Both the position numbers and the translations under genes were made by a program. Positions 45,601 through 56,244 of a stretch of 64,000 nt of DNA are shown piece by piece. The notes below the pieces were generated by a model. It saw only the letters and a program-made list of their open reading frames with translations. It was not told where the DNA came from and did no database searches. The stretch spans positions 15,492,245-15,556,244 of the forward strand of contig JAJEKV010000001.1 in NCBI GenBank assembly GCA_021234155.1, written 5' to 3'. Each line of letters begins with the position of its first letter. Position 1 is the stretch's first letter. Source of the DNA: Isoetes taiwanensis. Taxonomy: Eukaryota; Streptophyta; Lycopodiopsida; Isoetales; Isoetaceae.

Positions 45601-46429
45601 TGATATGCTTTAAGGTGACTTGGAGATATTATTCACTTAATTTAACCGTTAAACAGATAGAAAGCATAAGGAAATAATTCACAGGTCTTATAGCAGCTCT
45701 GTTCAAGAAACAAAGAGATTTGGTCTCAACAACCAAGCTTTGTAGCATCCCGTTTCCACCCAATCGGATCCAAAGACTAAGGCAATTTCCAAGGGCTTAA
45801 GGACAAAAGGAATTGATCAGGGCCTATTTTCCTCAGCACCAGATCAACCCGTTCTACAACAGTTTTGGGTTTGGATGGATTCAATCACAACTGCTAATGG
45901 CAAGGAATAAAATCAATCACCGTCTTCTTCAAGAAGGTTGCACTTAGGACTCAGCTTGCAAGATTCTCAATTGCTGCCAGCCTTCTGCAAATTGGATCGA
46001 ATCTGGACCAGCAGGCAAAGACCAGATCAAGGAGTCGGATTTGGGAGCAGCCGAACTTAAGGTGGTTTGTTGATGCCGGATTCTTATCATTGCCGGATTC
46101 CTAACAGGAGTCTTCCGCCTCTTCTTTCTGTACCAACCGCATCCTTCATTTGTATCTACTGCTTCCACTTTTACAGTTCGGCCCCTGTTCTAAAAAACAA
46201 CGTGCTATTCTTATCCCATAAAATCGTCCCTTTTTGGCAATTATAGTTGCTGGAAACTTGGCATGAAGCTTTCCTTATTCTTTGAAGATATTTCGCCCTT
46301 CTCTTTTGCATGTAATGTTTGGGTATAATCCCTTGCCTCTTTTATCAATTCTTATAACCATTGGTTTCTTTCGCCCCATTGCCTTAATCCCTTGCATTTG
46401 GATCACTCCCCCTAGCATGCTCCATATCA
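45601..46429 (-). repeat. 5' LTR (copy B), 829 bp
   Basis: TGATATG...CCATATCA. Same length as copy C. Followed by ATATC (candidate target duplication), TTAGGTA and the Helitron #1 end. A CCAAT/TTATAAG pair lies near 46,347-46,365 on minus. Confidence 0.9.
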
Positions 46430-47040
46430 ATATCTTAGGTACTAGTAACGGTGCCCAGCGTTGCTGGGCATAAGTTGGATATTTGTAGTTGTTTTGACCG
46501 CAATGAGAGAAGTGTGCACTGAGCATTTATTATAACAAAAATATCCAAAGATAGTAATAGTACTAAGCCTGGGGATTGTTTAGGAACCTTTAAAGTTATA
46601 AGAACAATGAAAAGAGAGTGTAATTAACTCTGCAATTAAATTTTTATTGTTGATGTCTTGTAAATTACACATTGAAGAGGTAGTACATCATTACTCATCT
46701 TTATATTATAATGTTTTAGTGCAAGTAATGGACCACGCCCTAAATCTGACGGCCAGAATTTGATTGACTTAATTCGACGATGGGATTCAACTGAAAAAGG
46801 GTAATGGTCTTTTACCCTATCGGGCTTACGATGGCAGAGCTTATCATGGCAGAGCACCGCCGCCCGTTCTGATGGCTACTCAACGTTCCAGCCATGTGGT
46901 TAAGCCCTCTTCTATTCAGGCTTCTGTTGGAGGATTTGTTGGGTGTCGTTTTGGCGACGGTCGTTTTGGCGGTTATGGAGCACCCTAGGGTCTTCTACAT
47001 CACCAAGAGGTTGGCTATGACGTTTCTTCTTCTTTTATGG

Positions 47041-47328
47041 AAATTGTCTCGTGAGCCAATCATCTAAGAAGATTCGTCTTCAAAAACTCTATCTCTTACC
47101 TCTACTTGGCTCTACCTTAGCATACAGAATGGAAACAGCATATATAGAATTGAATCGATTTAAGATAGTATGACCTGTAACAGAAATTGTCTCAGAGCAA
47201 ATCATCTAAGAAGATTCGGCAGTCTGCTTGCTTTTCAAAAACTCTATCTCTTACCTCTACTTGGCTCTACCTTAGCATACAGAATGGAAACAGCATATAT
47301 AGAATTGAATCGATTTAAGATAGTATCG
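47041..47328 (+). repeat. Local tandem duplication inside Helitron #2
   Basis: A ~143-bp unit (AAATTGTCTC...TAAGATAGTA) occurs twice in copy B but once in copy A (about 8,563-8,745). The second unit carries an extra GGCAGTCTGCTTGC segment that copy A also has, so the first unit is the shortened one. Confidence 0.8.
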
Positions 47329-48090
47329 TTTCGGCAAAGAAAGGAGCAAAAGGAAACAAAGGAATCATAGGATTTGGCAGCAGAACAGAGGATTTGGCAG
47401 TCAAATACAGATCGAAAATATTAATTTATACAGATCGAATTTATTCACAGATTATTAGGTTTTCTGGAGTATTGAAGCAGGGCAGCTAACCTAGGATTGA
47501 TACCCTGTTCTTATGGCAAGAAGAAAAAAGAGTAAGGCTCATCCTATATCCTATATTATAAACTTATGGCATGTATCTTCCATGGCGCCCAAACCAAAGG
47601 GCATTTCAGGGGTTACGGTCGAGATATCCCAAGGTCCTTTTCTATGTCTTCAACGCAGCTGTGGCAAAATTCAGTAGGGCAAGGCCATCTACGTTAGTGC
47701 AGCCATGGCAAAAATTAGGAGCAGGGCAAGGTCTTATTAAGAGCTCTTCCAAAGTCGTATCTGAGGGCCAGGAAGCCACGTTAAAAAACAACCAATGGAT
47801 CGCCCTTTTTTAGTTCTTCTATGATGTTCGGCAAAATAATTCTTCTTCATTTGATGTCATCAAACAGGAGCAGAGCTCCTTTTGTGTGTCTGCAAAGATC
47901 AGAAGCTAAATTACACAAGCTTGATTTTTGAACAGAACTTGCCTCTTGGTATGACCTACCCAGATTCGAAACCGATGATGGTGGATTTGAAGACTAAGAG
48001 CATTCAAATCCATAGGTATGTCTTCTCTTTTCCTTTACTGTGATGTTGTTAGCAAATGCATATAAAGTATTCATGTCTTTTCCTTTCCAG

Positions 48091-48285
48091 TACTGTCACA
48101 AATTTAAAGAGAAAATGAGATTAGATTTTGGGCAATCTCACATGATGTTATTTACATTGCTGACAACAGATCATTTGCAATTCAAAGATTTCCTGGCAGA
48201 GGATGGTCGGTTCTCACAAAGGCATATGATCCTTTCTGCATCTCCACAGGGACCAAATAATGAAGCAAGATGCGCCCAAATTCAG
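48091..48285 (+). CDS. Captured 65-codon exon in Helitron #2, unknown family
   Basis: Preceded by TTTTCCTTTCCAG and followed by GTTGAACTTG, so it is bounded like a plant internal exon. It is 195 bp, a multiple of three, and fully open (YCHKFKEKMRLDFGQSHMML ... ending EARCAQIQ). A further acceptor-like TTTGCAG lies at about 48,686. Helitrons commonly capture host gene pieces. The parent gene is not recognised. Confidence 0.5.
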
Positions 48286-50253
48286 GTTGAACTTGATTAT
48301 TTTATTCAGTTTTAAATAAAGATTGTTTTAGAGGATTTCTAAGTTAAGGGCAGATAGTTGCTACATGTAGTTATTCCACTATGAACATAGAAAAATGATT
48401 TTTTGATATTGCACAAGCTGGCTGTCTGTAGTTGTTTTGGTCTTAGCTAGATTATATGTAGGCATCCACTCTACAAACATCCGCTTTCAGATTTGAATGT
48501 TGGGTCTCTATCTAGGTAAGCTTATAGTGTTTGTATATTGCCCTCATAAGTGATCTGGCAGAAAGTGGACATGACAGGGTTAGTTGCAGGTCATTAGGTG
48601 TTTCTATTTTGCCCAAAGTGAGATTATAGAGATTGCCTTTTGCTTTTAGAGTCGAACTGTGTGCTGTCTATGTTTTTCGTTTGCAGAATGTGCATGGCGC
48701 CCCATATGCTTAATCAAAATTGGAGAGAGCAGCAACAAAAACACAATCATTTGTGCATAGTCCTCTCTATGTAGTTGGGTCTTTGTCCGTTCGTGATAAC
48801 CTCCAATGGCCATGCACAAACGGGATCTTCCGTTCCCTCAATTCTTTATTTCACTGCAGCAGTCTTCAAACTGGCCACATGTTCAGCCTTCCCTCTGAAC
48901 ATGCATGGGAGGGGACATGTTTTAAGATGATGCAAATAATCTTTCGGATTCAAAAAAAGATCTATCTATTTGCTTTGGATTTGGCAGGGATTGAAATGTT
49001 TCTGGAATGCTGGAATAGTTGGGAGCAGTATAGTCTTATTTCTTGCATAGTAGTCAGGAGACCCAAGGTGTACAAGAACAAAAACCCTATTTGACTATCC
49101 TACCTGCAAAAGACCATTCCATTCATGTCAAGAATCATACGAGGGATGCTGCTTAACTAATATTCAAACATGTAAGATAGCATAAAAGTTCGCTTTCTAA
49201 TATATAGAGCCTTTTATTGAAGCACATCAAGATTTGCCAACGTTCTAACATATTTAGCTTCATTGGATAAGGAGTTTTAGTCCCACTTATAGATATTTAC
49301 TCTTTACAATAGCAGCAAAACATAGTTGTCTAGATGTCTGTGCTATATGTCATGTTCTACAATGGCATTGCCCAATGTGAGAGGGCATGTATGAATAAAC
49401 ATATAATAGTTTTGAACTAATTCAAAGGTGCCTTGCGTTGTCAATTTGTTGTATCATGTATAAAGCTTCCAAAACTGCAAGGCAAAGACATGTTATAGAA
49501 AAAGATGTGCTAAACTTGCAACGTATTTGTCTAGATCTACGTGCACTCCATAACATAAGCAGATTATTAGGTCTATTCAAAGAGTAAAATTATTATCGGC
49601 ATTGCCCTATGCCAGAAGTGTAATTCGTATTTTTTGCAATTCATATTTTTTCCAACTGTAAAATGTTAATCCCCTATAGGAATATATGTAGAAAATAGAC
49701 ATTATATTGAATTGCTAGGAGAAAGAGTATTAAGAGAGGCTCCAAATTCATGCAACAAAGCTAGAATGACATGGAATATCGTGCAAAAACGATGTCAAAG
49801 ATAGTTGAATAGTTGTTTAGAAAGACCATCTTTGCATATACAATAGTTGTTTCAAAGAAACATCTTTGATGACGTTTTTTAATGTTGATAAATCCAATAA
49901 ACAAAAACTTAGGACATGCCCAAAGGGCCCTTCGTTTGCATCAAGTAATGTAATTACTTGAGTGTTAATAAGTATGTTTATATTGCTAATGAATTAAAAG
50001 ACATGCAAATAGCTAGCTGGAAAATGTCCGTTGAATAAGCTCGAGAAATAAGTTGGGACACAAATTGAAGACAACAAAAAATATGCTCCCGAATAAGCTT
50101 GAGAAATTGAAGACAACATAAAATATGCTCCCAACAAGTTTTGATAGATTGTACAAGTTTTCAACATTTACAAGTTGCCAAATTTTGCCCAGCAAGTTTC
50201 CAACATTTGCAGGTTATCAAATTATGCCCAGCAACGCTGGGCACCGTAACTAG

Positions 50254-51775
50254 TAAGAGATTTAATGTTTTGCTTTGATGGGTATATGGTAAGTTAATGG
50301 GCTATTTCATCCTGTAGGATCTCTTTATAGACTATATTTGGAGTGAACATCCTCTTGTTTTTGAGCAGCGCTCCTTGATTTGTGGTGTCGTGAATGTATA
50401 CCTTCACTCCCTGTTGTGTGGTGCACCTTGAGAATGCGACATAGAGTTGGCCATGTGTGAAAACTGGCGTTGGTAGGTAGATGCCAACGGAGGTCATGGA
50501 CTGGCCTTACGACTTGTTGATTGTCATCGAGAATGCGAGTCGCACGGGGAACTGTCTTCGCTTGAAGGGGATGAGGTCACTGTCTGATGGCTCTAGGGTT
50601 ATTTTTGGTATGAGGACCCGTGTTCCTTTGTAGGTGCCTGTGATTATCTCTGCATCTAGGATTCTTGGGTGCGCTTTGAAGACGCGAAGGCGGGTGCCAT
50701 TGCAGAGACTGGCCTTCGGGTTCATGTTTCTGAGTAGGATGGTGATGGCTCCGTCCTTGATGTGCAGCTTATGCGGTGGCATGCCGGAAGGGGTTAGGTG
50801 GTTGATGAACTCGATTGGGAAGTCCCTTGTAGCATCTTCGCCTTCTGCAATGATGGTGTCTACGCTCGTATATATATGGAGTTGTCCATTCAACCTTAAG
50901 AGGACCTTATCGTTGATCTTCAGTGTGTCTTCATTCTTTGGTGCCAGGATGGCTTTGGCATACAACAGGTGCACATTTGCCTCTGTTATTTCCTTGCCAA
51001 AGATACTGTCAATCAAGTCATCTTCCACAATGCATTGTTCCGGTATCTCAACCAAGTCGCGGTCGAGCCCTAGCTCATTGTGCATCCGTTCCCCGTTACC
51101 AAGACGTAGCAGCCAATTGGAGAAGATTTGCTCGTCTTTTCCGACCCGCATGTTTTGTGTCAGCTTGTGGGTCTTGAAGTTGATCCACAACGGGTTCCTC
51201 TTGACACACTTTGAGATGACTTCCGTCCTTGTTGCACGCTTGACCACAGGCAATTGCTGTCGAAAATCGCCGCCATTGAGCATTTCCCCAAATGGCCTGT
51301 CATCCTGGCGTATCTCCCGTAAAAGTCGGTCGACAGCAGTAAGTGCATGCGTGTGTGTCATCCCCATTTCATCCCAGACCATGATGCTTGAATTTCTAAG
51401 TACCTCTGCTTGTTGGCTTGTTGCACGCAGTGCGGAAGTTGCCTCTTTGTGTCAAGTTAAGTGGTAACTTGAACGTCGAATGAACTGTTTGTGCTCCCTT
51501 CAAGAGGAGACTGGCAATGCCTGTCCAAGGCACTGATACAACCCCCACGCCACATCCTCTTAATATGCTAATGAGACTATTAAAGAGGAATGTCTTGCCT
51601 GTGCCTCCCGGGCCGTCCACATTGATACATGGGGCTTGATGCTGGCTTATTGCATCGAGGATAATATCGGCTATGTGCTTCTGCTCCCTATTGAGCTTGC
51701 CATAGTTCTCTTGCCCTTCTTTCAACTCCTTTTCTGCATCAAAGGTGGGTTCGTTTGGGAAGTTTCCTAGAATAT
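50254..51775 (-). pseudogene. Helitron helicase (PIF1-like), 5'-truncated and fused (copy B)
   Basis: Minus strand: LGNFPNEPTFDAEKELKEG, KLNREQKHIADIILDAISQH, Walker A GPGGTGKTF (~51,610), then after a frameshift at a T-run (51,446) Walker B WDEMGM (~51,375), NGGDFRQQLPVV, KNPLWINFKTHKLTQNMR-type motif, and LNGQLHIY. A stop at 50,507-50,509 interrupts INKS-QGQS, and the final part [14 protein letters not shown] follows in frame. The 291-codon piece is the largest helicase frame. Joined in frame at 51,775 to RFLLQLDNCAGQN of the neighbouring DUF7869-like gene. Confidence 0.9.
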
Positions 51776-53404
51776 TTTGGCCAGCACAATTATCAAGTTG
51801 CAAGAGGAACCTTTTAGGTAGATCTTGCACTCTAGCACGTGAAGTTGAAGCTCCAACATGTTCATTAGACCCATGCTTCCTAAACCTTGCCTTGCTGAAC
51901 TTTTCAATATTGTTAGGTTTCCATCTAACAATGCTCTATGTAGTGCTTGGCTAGCTGTAGGGTCCTGGAGGTGACCATTGTATCCATTTTCATAGTTTCT
52001 CAAACACCTCATGATACTCCCAATATGAAAATCTGGACCATCACTCCACAACTCCAAACTAAAATGGCCATAGCAGGTTTGAGTCTGCCCATGCAAGATT
52101 GCCCCAGTCATTGAGATCTGTAAAGGGTATGATCTTCCACATGACTTTGGTATGTACTTGAATTGTGGAAGACAAGTCTTTTGCTGGTCCATCTTGTCAT
52201 GTATAATACATAAATAGTTATTAGGTTCCAATGCAGATAAAGTCCTCCACATCCAATAACATGATCTACATGATAGTTGATCAGTCATATGGTCCTTCAT
52301 ATGCTCCCTTATCATAGCCCTTTGATTAGGTTGCACAGTCTTATCAAGAGTCTCCTTCAACTTAGCACATAAATTGCACTTTGCAAAGTTGTTTGAAGTT
52401 GCTATGGTGACATGATTGAAATGCTTCTTCCATAGCCTACTAAAGCTAGGTTGGGATATTGGAAGAATCCCCAATTCTCGAAGTAGGGAATTCACTTCTT
52501 CCAAAATACTCTTTTGAGTACACTGTGATGGTAACCTTTTCTCAACAACTGCTCTTCCCTTTTCATCCCTTCTGCTTTTGTGTGGCATAGACTCTGCATT
52601 GAAATCAATATATTTTTCAAATATCTCCCTGGCAGCCAAGATCCTAGCTGTTGGTCTCAACAAACCATTATTTCCATGTAAAGCAATCATGTTCCCCTCT
52701 GCCTGTTTTTTTTGCCAATTATGCCATGAAGAACTTGGAATTGCATGGATATTCTGCCATGCTTTTGGACATATCCATTTGCCTAGCAAAGGGTATCTTT
52801 TTCTGTTTGGGTTTCTTTCATCTTGAAGTGCATGCTCGAAGATTGTGTACATGTAGGTCCTCCTCTCATCAACAGTATACTCTTGAAAAGTGGCTCTTGC
52901 TTCCACCAATTGTTCTATTGTGAAGAATTGCATACAACCACTCCAACAACACTTTGAGCCCCTAACCTTCGCCATTGTCTCACGTTTGGTGTCACTAATC
53001 AACTTGGCTCTTTTGCTAGGATAATGTCTGGCAACTGATACTTCTCCCCTTTTACCTAGGTTTAGAGTTCCAATTGCCAATGGATCAATATCAAGACAAT
53101 CATTGTCCCCAACAACCTCAGGCTCTGGAAAAATATAATCCTCCACAAATTGAACACTACTTATAGGTCATGCCATGATGCAAGGAACCTCCAATTGCTT
53201 GATACAACCAAAACATTCCTTGTCACTTAAACCTTTACCTTTCCAATTGTCTTCCAACAAAGAAATTGCAATACCAATATTGTCTTCCCCTAGCCTTTCA
53301 TCATTAACAGCTTGACCAGGATCTGCTAGCACAATGACTCCTTGGCCTACTATTTCCTTGTTGCACTTGTGCATGATTTTCACCTTCTTGTTTCTCCATT
53401 GCAC
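51776..53404 (-). pseudogene. DUF7869/RNase-H-like transposon protein, C-terminally replaced (copy B)
   Basis: 459-codon frame 53,146-51,767 plus an upstream frame 53,404-53,168 (ECFGCIKQLEVPCIMA). Features: Lys/Arg N-terminal part; ERRTYMYTIFEHALQDERN; WQNIHAIPSSSWHNWQ; a Cys pair CNLCAKL; first acidic motif YLCIIHDKMDQQ (~52,200); then, one base out of frame, LLQLDNCAGQN (~51,800). These resemble DUF7869-type proteins, where a second Asp block LQLDNCxxxNKN follows. Everything after GQN is missing and Helitron helicase continues. The frame slip lies in an A-run near 51,905 whose length differs in copy A, so it may be a base-calling error. Confidence 0.65.
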
Positions 53405-53511
53405 CCTACTATAGAGGACTAATTGTTTTTCTTCAACACTGTTGGATAGCAGATTTTCGATTATAGCATTGGGATATCAAATCTATAGTATAGCATTAGT
53501 TTGAAATTTTC

Positions 53512-53877
53512 ATGGAAGTAGAAATGGGCAGAAAGAAAGGCCGTTTAAATCTAGGTACGAGGACAAGACTGGCTGAGGAATTAGCAAAGAGTGCAAGCAA
53601 TAAGAAGATCTTCCCTTTTCACAAAAAAATGGCAGAAGCAGGGATCGAGATCTGTGATAATGATGACAAGAGCAATGAAAGCAGTGATGCTATTGAATCC
53701 CCTGATCCAGCAACATGTAATCCTGGTAAACCTACAGACAAAGGAAATGAGAGCAATATTGTGTTGACCACTAATGCATCTCTGAGAAAGCAAGTCATTG
53801 GTGAAGCATCTGGCAATCAACAAATCAACAAAAATGAAGACATCAAACCTGCCACGAATTCCTCCTTTCAGGTCTGA
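53512..53877 (+). CDS. Hypothetical 121-codon exon
   Basis: MEVEMGRKKGRLNLGTRTRL (basic start), AEELAKSASNKKIFPFHKKM, then Ser/Asp/Asn-rich tail. Ends at TTTCAG|GTCTGA, so a splice donor or the in-frame TGA terminates it. No domain recognised. Divergent from the minus-strand DUF7869 gene by about 110 bp. It may be the first exon of the plus-strand gene whose DUF4283-like part starts near 55,280. Confidence 0.45.
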   Translation: MEVEMGRKKGRLNLGTRTRLAEELAKSASNKKIFPFHKKMAEAGIEICDNDDKSNESSDAIESPDPATCNPGKPTDKGNESNIVLTTNASLRKQVIGEASGNQQINKNEDIKPATNSSFQV

Positions 53878-55170
53878 ACAATGATGTCTACTGAATGCTT
53901 CTTTATAATTTTCTCTTCAAAAATCATAATTAGACATGACACTATTGATATATGATATATGATAGTTTAGATTATTTAACGGTTATGTCAATGCTGTGCT
54001 TTAGTCCCAATGCATTTGCTCTACTTAGAAATATGCCTAAGAAAGGGCTCTATGTACAATGATAATCTGAGATCTATAACTACATATGAGATATTTAATT
54101 GGATAGTCTAAAATTGAGCTGAAAAATCCTTTAAATCTTAACCTGGACATTTGCCTGGACTTTAGACCTGACACCCTATGACATATTACACTTCTTTACT
54201 ATAGTTTTCTACTTGTGTGCTTGCAGTGCTTAGCATATGTGCTACTGAGAAACAGGTTCCAACAGTCATGACATGGGCTTTTTTCTAGAAATAGGTTCGG
54301 AAATCCTTAGCTGCTATCAGATGTACTTGTAGCATCAAAGCCCCTTATGCATGAGGGTTCTAATGTAGCTTACTAGCTGCTTAACATCTGATGTACTCAT
54401 AAATAGGTCCCAATATTCATCACATGGACTTTTATTAAAAAGTATGTTCTGAAATTCGTAGTGGCTATCAGATGTTCTTTTAGCATCAAAGCTCCTCTTA
54501 TTTTGCATGCTGGTGAAATCTACAGTATTTTTACATGCTGGTAAAATCTACAGTATTATATTGTGGTATAGATTTTGGAAGTTTATATGAGTGTCTCCTC
54601 TCTAGGTCGGCCTGATTATAACTCATGATATTTTGCGTAACGCTGAACCCTTGTGAAGTGGTGCTTGTGGCAGTCAGCTCTTTAATTAACATGGTTTTTT
54701 CAATGGTTTTACCATTATTATAAAAGATAGTTGCTTACACAGAACTGCTAGTAATGTTGAAAGTAATGCTGATTGCGCAATAATTTCAATATACCAGGAT
54801 GTGCCTTGTTATTTGCATGTGCGGTTATATCTTAATTAATATTTGAATAGTTAAGGATGTTTTCTTAAAAAGCATAATGCATGCTTGACTATAATTTATG
54901 ATTTGATTGGTTTATTCACATAGGCAGCTATTTGAACAAATATGCATAGGCAGATAGGCATAAACTAGATGCATGCATTCTATTTGGTCATGATTTATAG
55001 AATCTGACTCTATGCAGGAATATCTTGAGGTAAATTGACTAAGTGTAAACTTTTTCCAGTGAGGAAATCTGAAATGCAAGTGGGCCTTTGTAAAACTTGT
55101 TTGCTTGTACTCTGGACTGTGCCTACTAAAAATGTGAACACATACTTGTGGACTGTGGCGATGAACAGCA
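53878..55170. other. Intron-like AT-rich interval
   Basis: No coding support. Contains two copies of a ~25-bp unit CATGCTGGTRAAATCTACAG at 54,506-54,556. Confidence 0.45.
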
Positions 55171-55279
55171 TTGCGATATGATGTAATATGTAGCTTGTGG
55201 TGCAGATATGCTAGTAGCATATACACCAAGATTTACCATTTTGTTTGCATGTGCATGCATAATTTTTTCTTGATCATGT

Positions 55280-56240
55280 TTGATTCTCTTGTTCCTGTGG
55301 ATAAGCTTGTAGAGCGTGGAGTAGAGCCCTTATGGGGAAACTATCTGCTATATCAAGCTTACACACCTGGTTTTGCACCTAATAAATCAAGTGCTCTCCG
55401 CATGCCTTGTTGGTTTGCTTTGGAAGACTTTCCAATTGAAATGCAAGTTCCTGAGTTCATGGTGGCTATTGCTAACGGTCTGGGGTTGCATCTTGCCCAC
55501 TCTATTGTCAATGGACCTCGCATTTGTGTATCTCTGCCTATTTCTGCTTCATTACCAAAGTCTGCTATGATTAGGAGTGGCCCTCTGTTCTTTAGATATT
55601 ATCTATCTTTGCTCAATGGTCCTGAGTTAGGTAAGATGTTCCCTGATATTGATATTTTTGCTGCTTACCGCCTTGCTTCTCCCTTGAAGCCTGTTCTTTC
55701 TTCTACTGTTGCATCTGCCACTTTCACCTCTACTGTGACCACACATCCTACTGTTGCTCATGTGCCTTCATGTCTTCATGTTGTGTCCTCCACGCCTACT
55801 CAATCAATCCCTTCACCTCCTGCCCAACATCAGCCATTTGATGACGAGGTACGTCATAGATTGCAAGTCATTCAAGAGACACAAGAAAGGCAGGAAATGA
55901 TGAATGAGGGATGGCAGTGAGTCAGTTTAAAGAAGGCGGCACGAAATAAGCATGCACATGTCACACCGCGCTCTTCTGAAGGCACATATAGAAGGGTTGA
56001 GCGGAGCGGAGGCTCTCCCTTACCGCCTGCAGGTCAGCATTACGGAGGGAGCTGATCTAGAGTGTTCTTCTATTGGGAGGGATGAGCAAAGCGGAGGCTC
56101 TCCTTCACCAGGTATCTTACACATGGAAGGGTGGAACAGAGAGGAGGCTCCCCCTTACCAATTTCCAAAACACAATGGGCAGATCTCCCACTTGATTATG
56201 CTGATGAGATGGATGTAGAACATCATCTTACATCTTGATG
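55280..56240 (+). CDS. DUF4283-like protein, probable 3' exon
   Basis: Open frame 55,171-55,920; the credible part begins near VPVDKLVERGVEPLWGNYLL. It has YTPGFAPN, PCWFALEDFPIEM, FMVAIANGLGLHLAHS and NGPRICVSLPI. The order W-x-L-x2-FP ... IANGLG ... RICV resembles DUF4283 of plant retroelement-derived proteins. A Ser/Thr/Pro-rich tail and VIQETQERQEMMNEGWQ follow. Beyond the stop, three GGAGGCTCTCCCTTACC repeats (56,009, 56,093, 56,141) encode GGSPLP in another frame. The region ends just before the CACTA terminus. Family call moderate. Confidence 0.5.
56005..56160 (+). repeat. Three direct repeats GGAGGCTCTCCCTTACC
   Basis: Degenerate copies near 56,009, 56,093 and 56,141, each followed by different sequence. 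They encode GGSPLP-like or EAPPYQ-like peptides depending on frame. Confidence 0.7.
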
Positions 56241-56244
56241 AACA

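Larger units (their letters stand above)
44179..46429 (-). mobile_element. Gag-only LTR retrotransposon, intact gag, 3' LTR missing (copy B)
   Basis: 829-bp 5' LTR (46,429 to 45,601), PBS at 45,587-45,598, complete gag 45,583-44,402, then three hairpins. No pol motif lies between gag and the hairpins. Sequence beyond 44,178 is unrelated to the copy C internal region, so the 3' LTR has been lost. Confidence 0.85.
46698..50253 (+). mobile_element. Non-autonomous Helitron #2, both ends defined, 3,556 bp
   Basis: 5' TCTTTATATTATAATG after host ...ACTCA; 3' hairpin GCCCAGCAACGCTGGGC (50,226-50,242), ACCGTAA, CTAG (50,250-50,253), then host TAAGAGATTT. Copy C keeps the unfilled site ACTCA|TAAGAG. 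No Rep or helicase. The last ~30 nt match the 3' end of Helitron #1 except one base (GTAACTAG vs GTTACTAG), so #1-type transposase probably mobilised it. Interior holds exon-like captured sequence and a local duplication at 47,041-47,328. Confidence 0.95.
46442..51775 (-). mobile_element. Helitron #1 with intact 3' end (copy B)
   Basis: Minus-strand 3' terminus: hairpin GCCCAGC-AAC-GCTGGGC (46,453-46,469), 7 nt, then CTAG (46,442-46,445) abutting host T. Helicase at 50,254-51,775. Interrupted by Helitron #2. The 5' half, including Rep, is missing; DUF7869-like sequence begins at 51,776. Confidence 0.88.

Noticed and set aside
46275-46526. Minus-strand frame shared by three LTR copies (GGVIQMQGIKAMGRKK...)
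   Set aside because: Conserved only because the LTRs are nearly identical; it crosses the LTR border with different flanking residues in each copy.
50500-50520. Intron donor GTAAG at the INKS-stop-GQS site
   Set aside because: Coding similarity continues immediately after the stop, so a nonsense change or error fits better than splicing.
50634-51467. 277-codon plus-strand open frame
   Set aside because: Antisense shadow of the helicase; composition follows the opposite strand's conserved motifs and no domain is visible.
51760-51790. Helitron 5' end (TC) at the helicase/DUF7869 joint
   Set aside because: The joint reads ATATTCTAGG on minus, but copy C continues coding sequence through the same TCTAGG, so it is internal helicase DNA and not a terminus.
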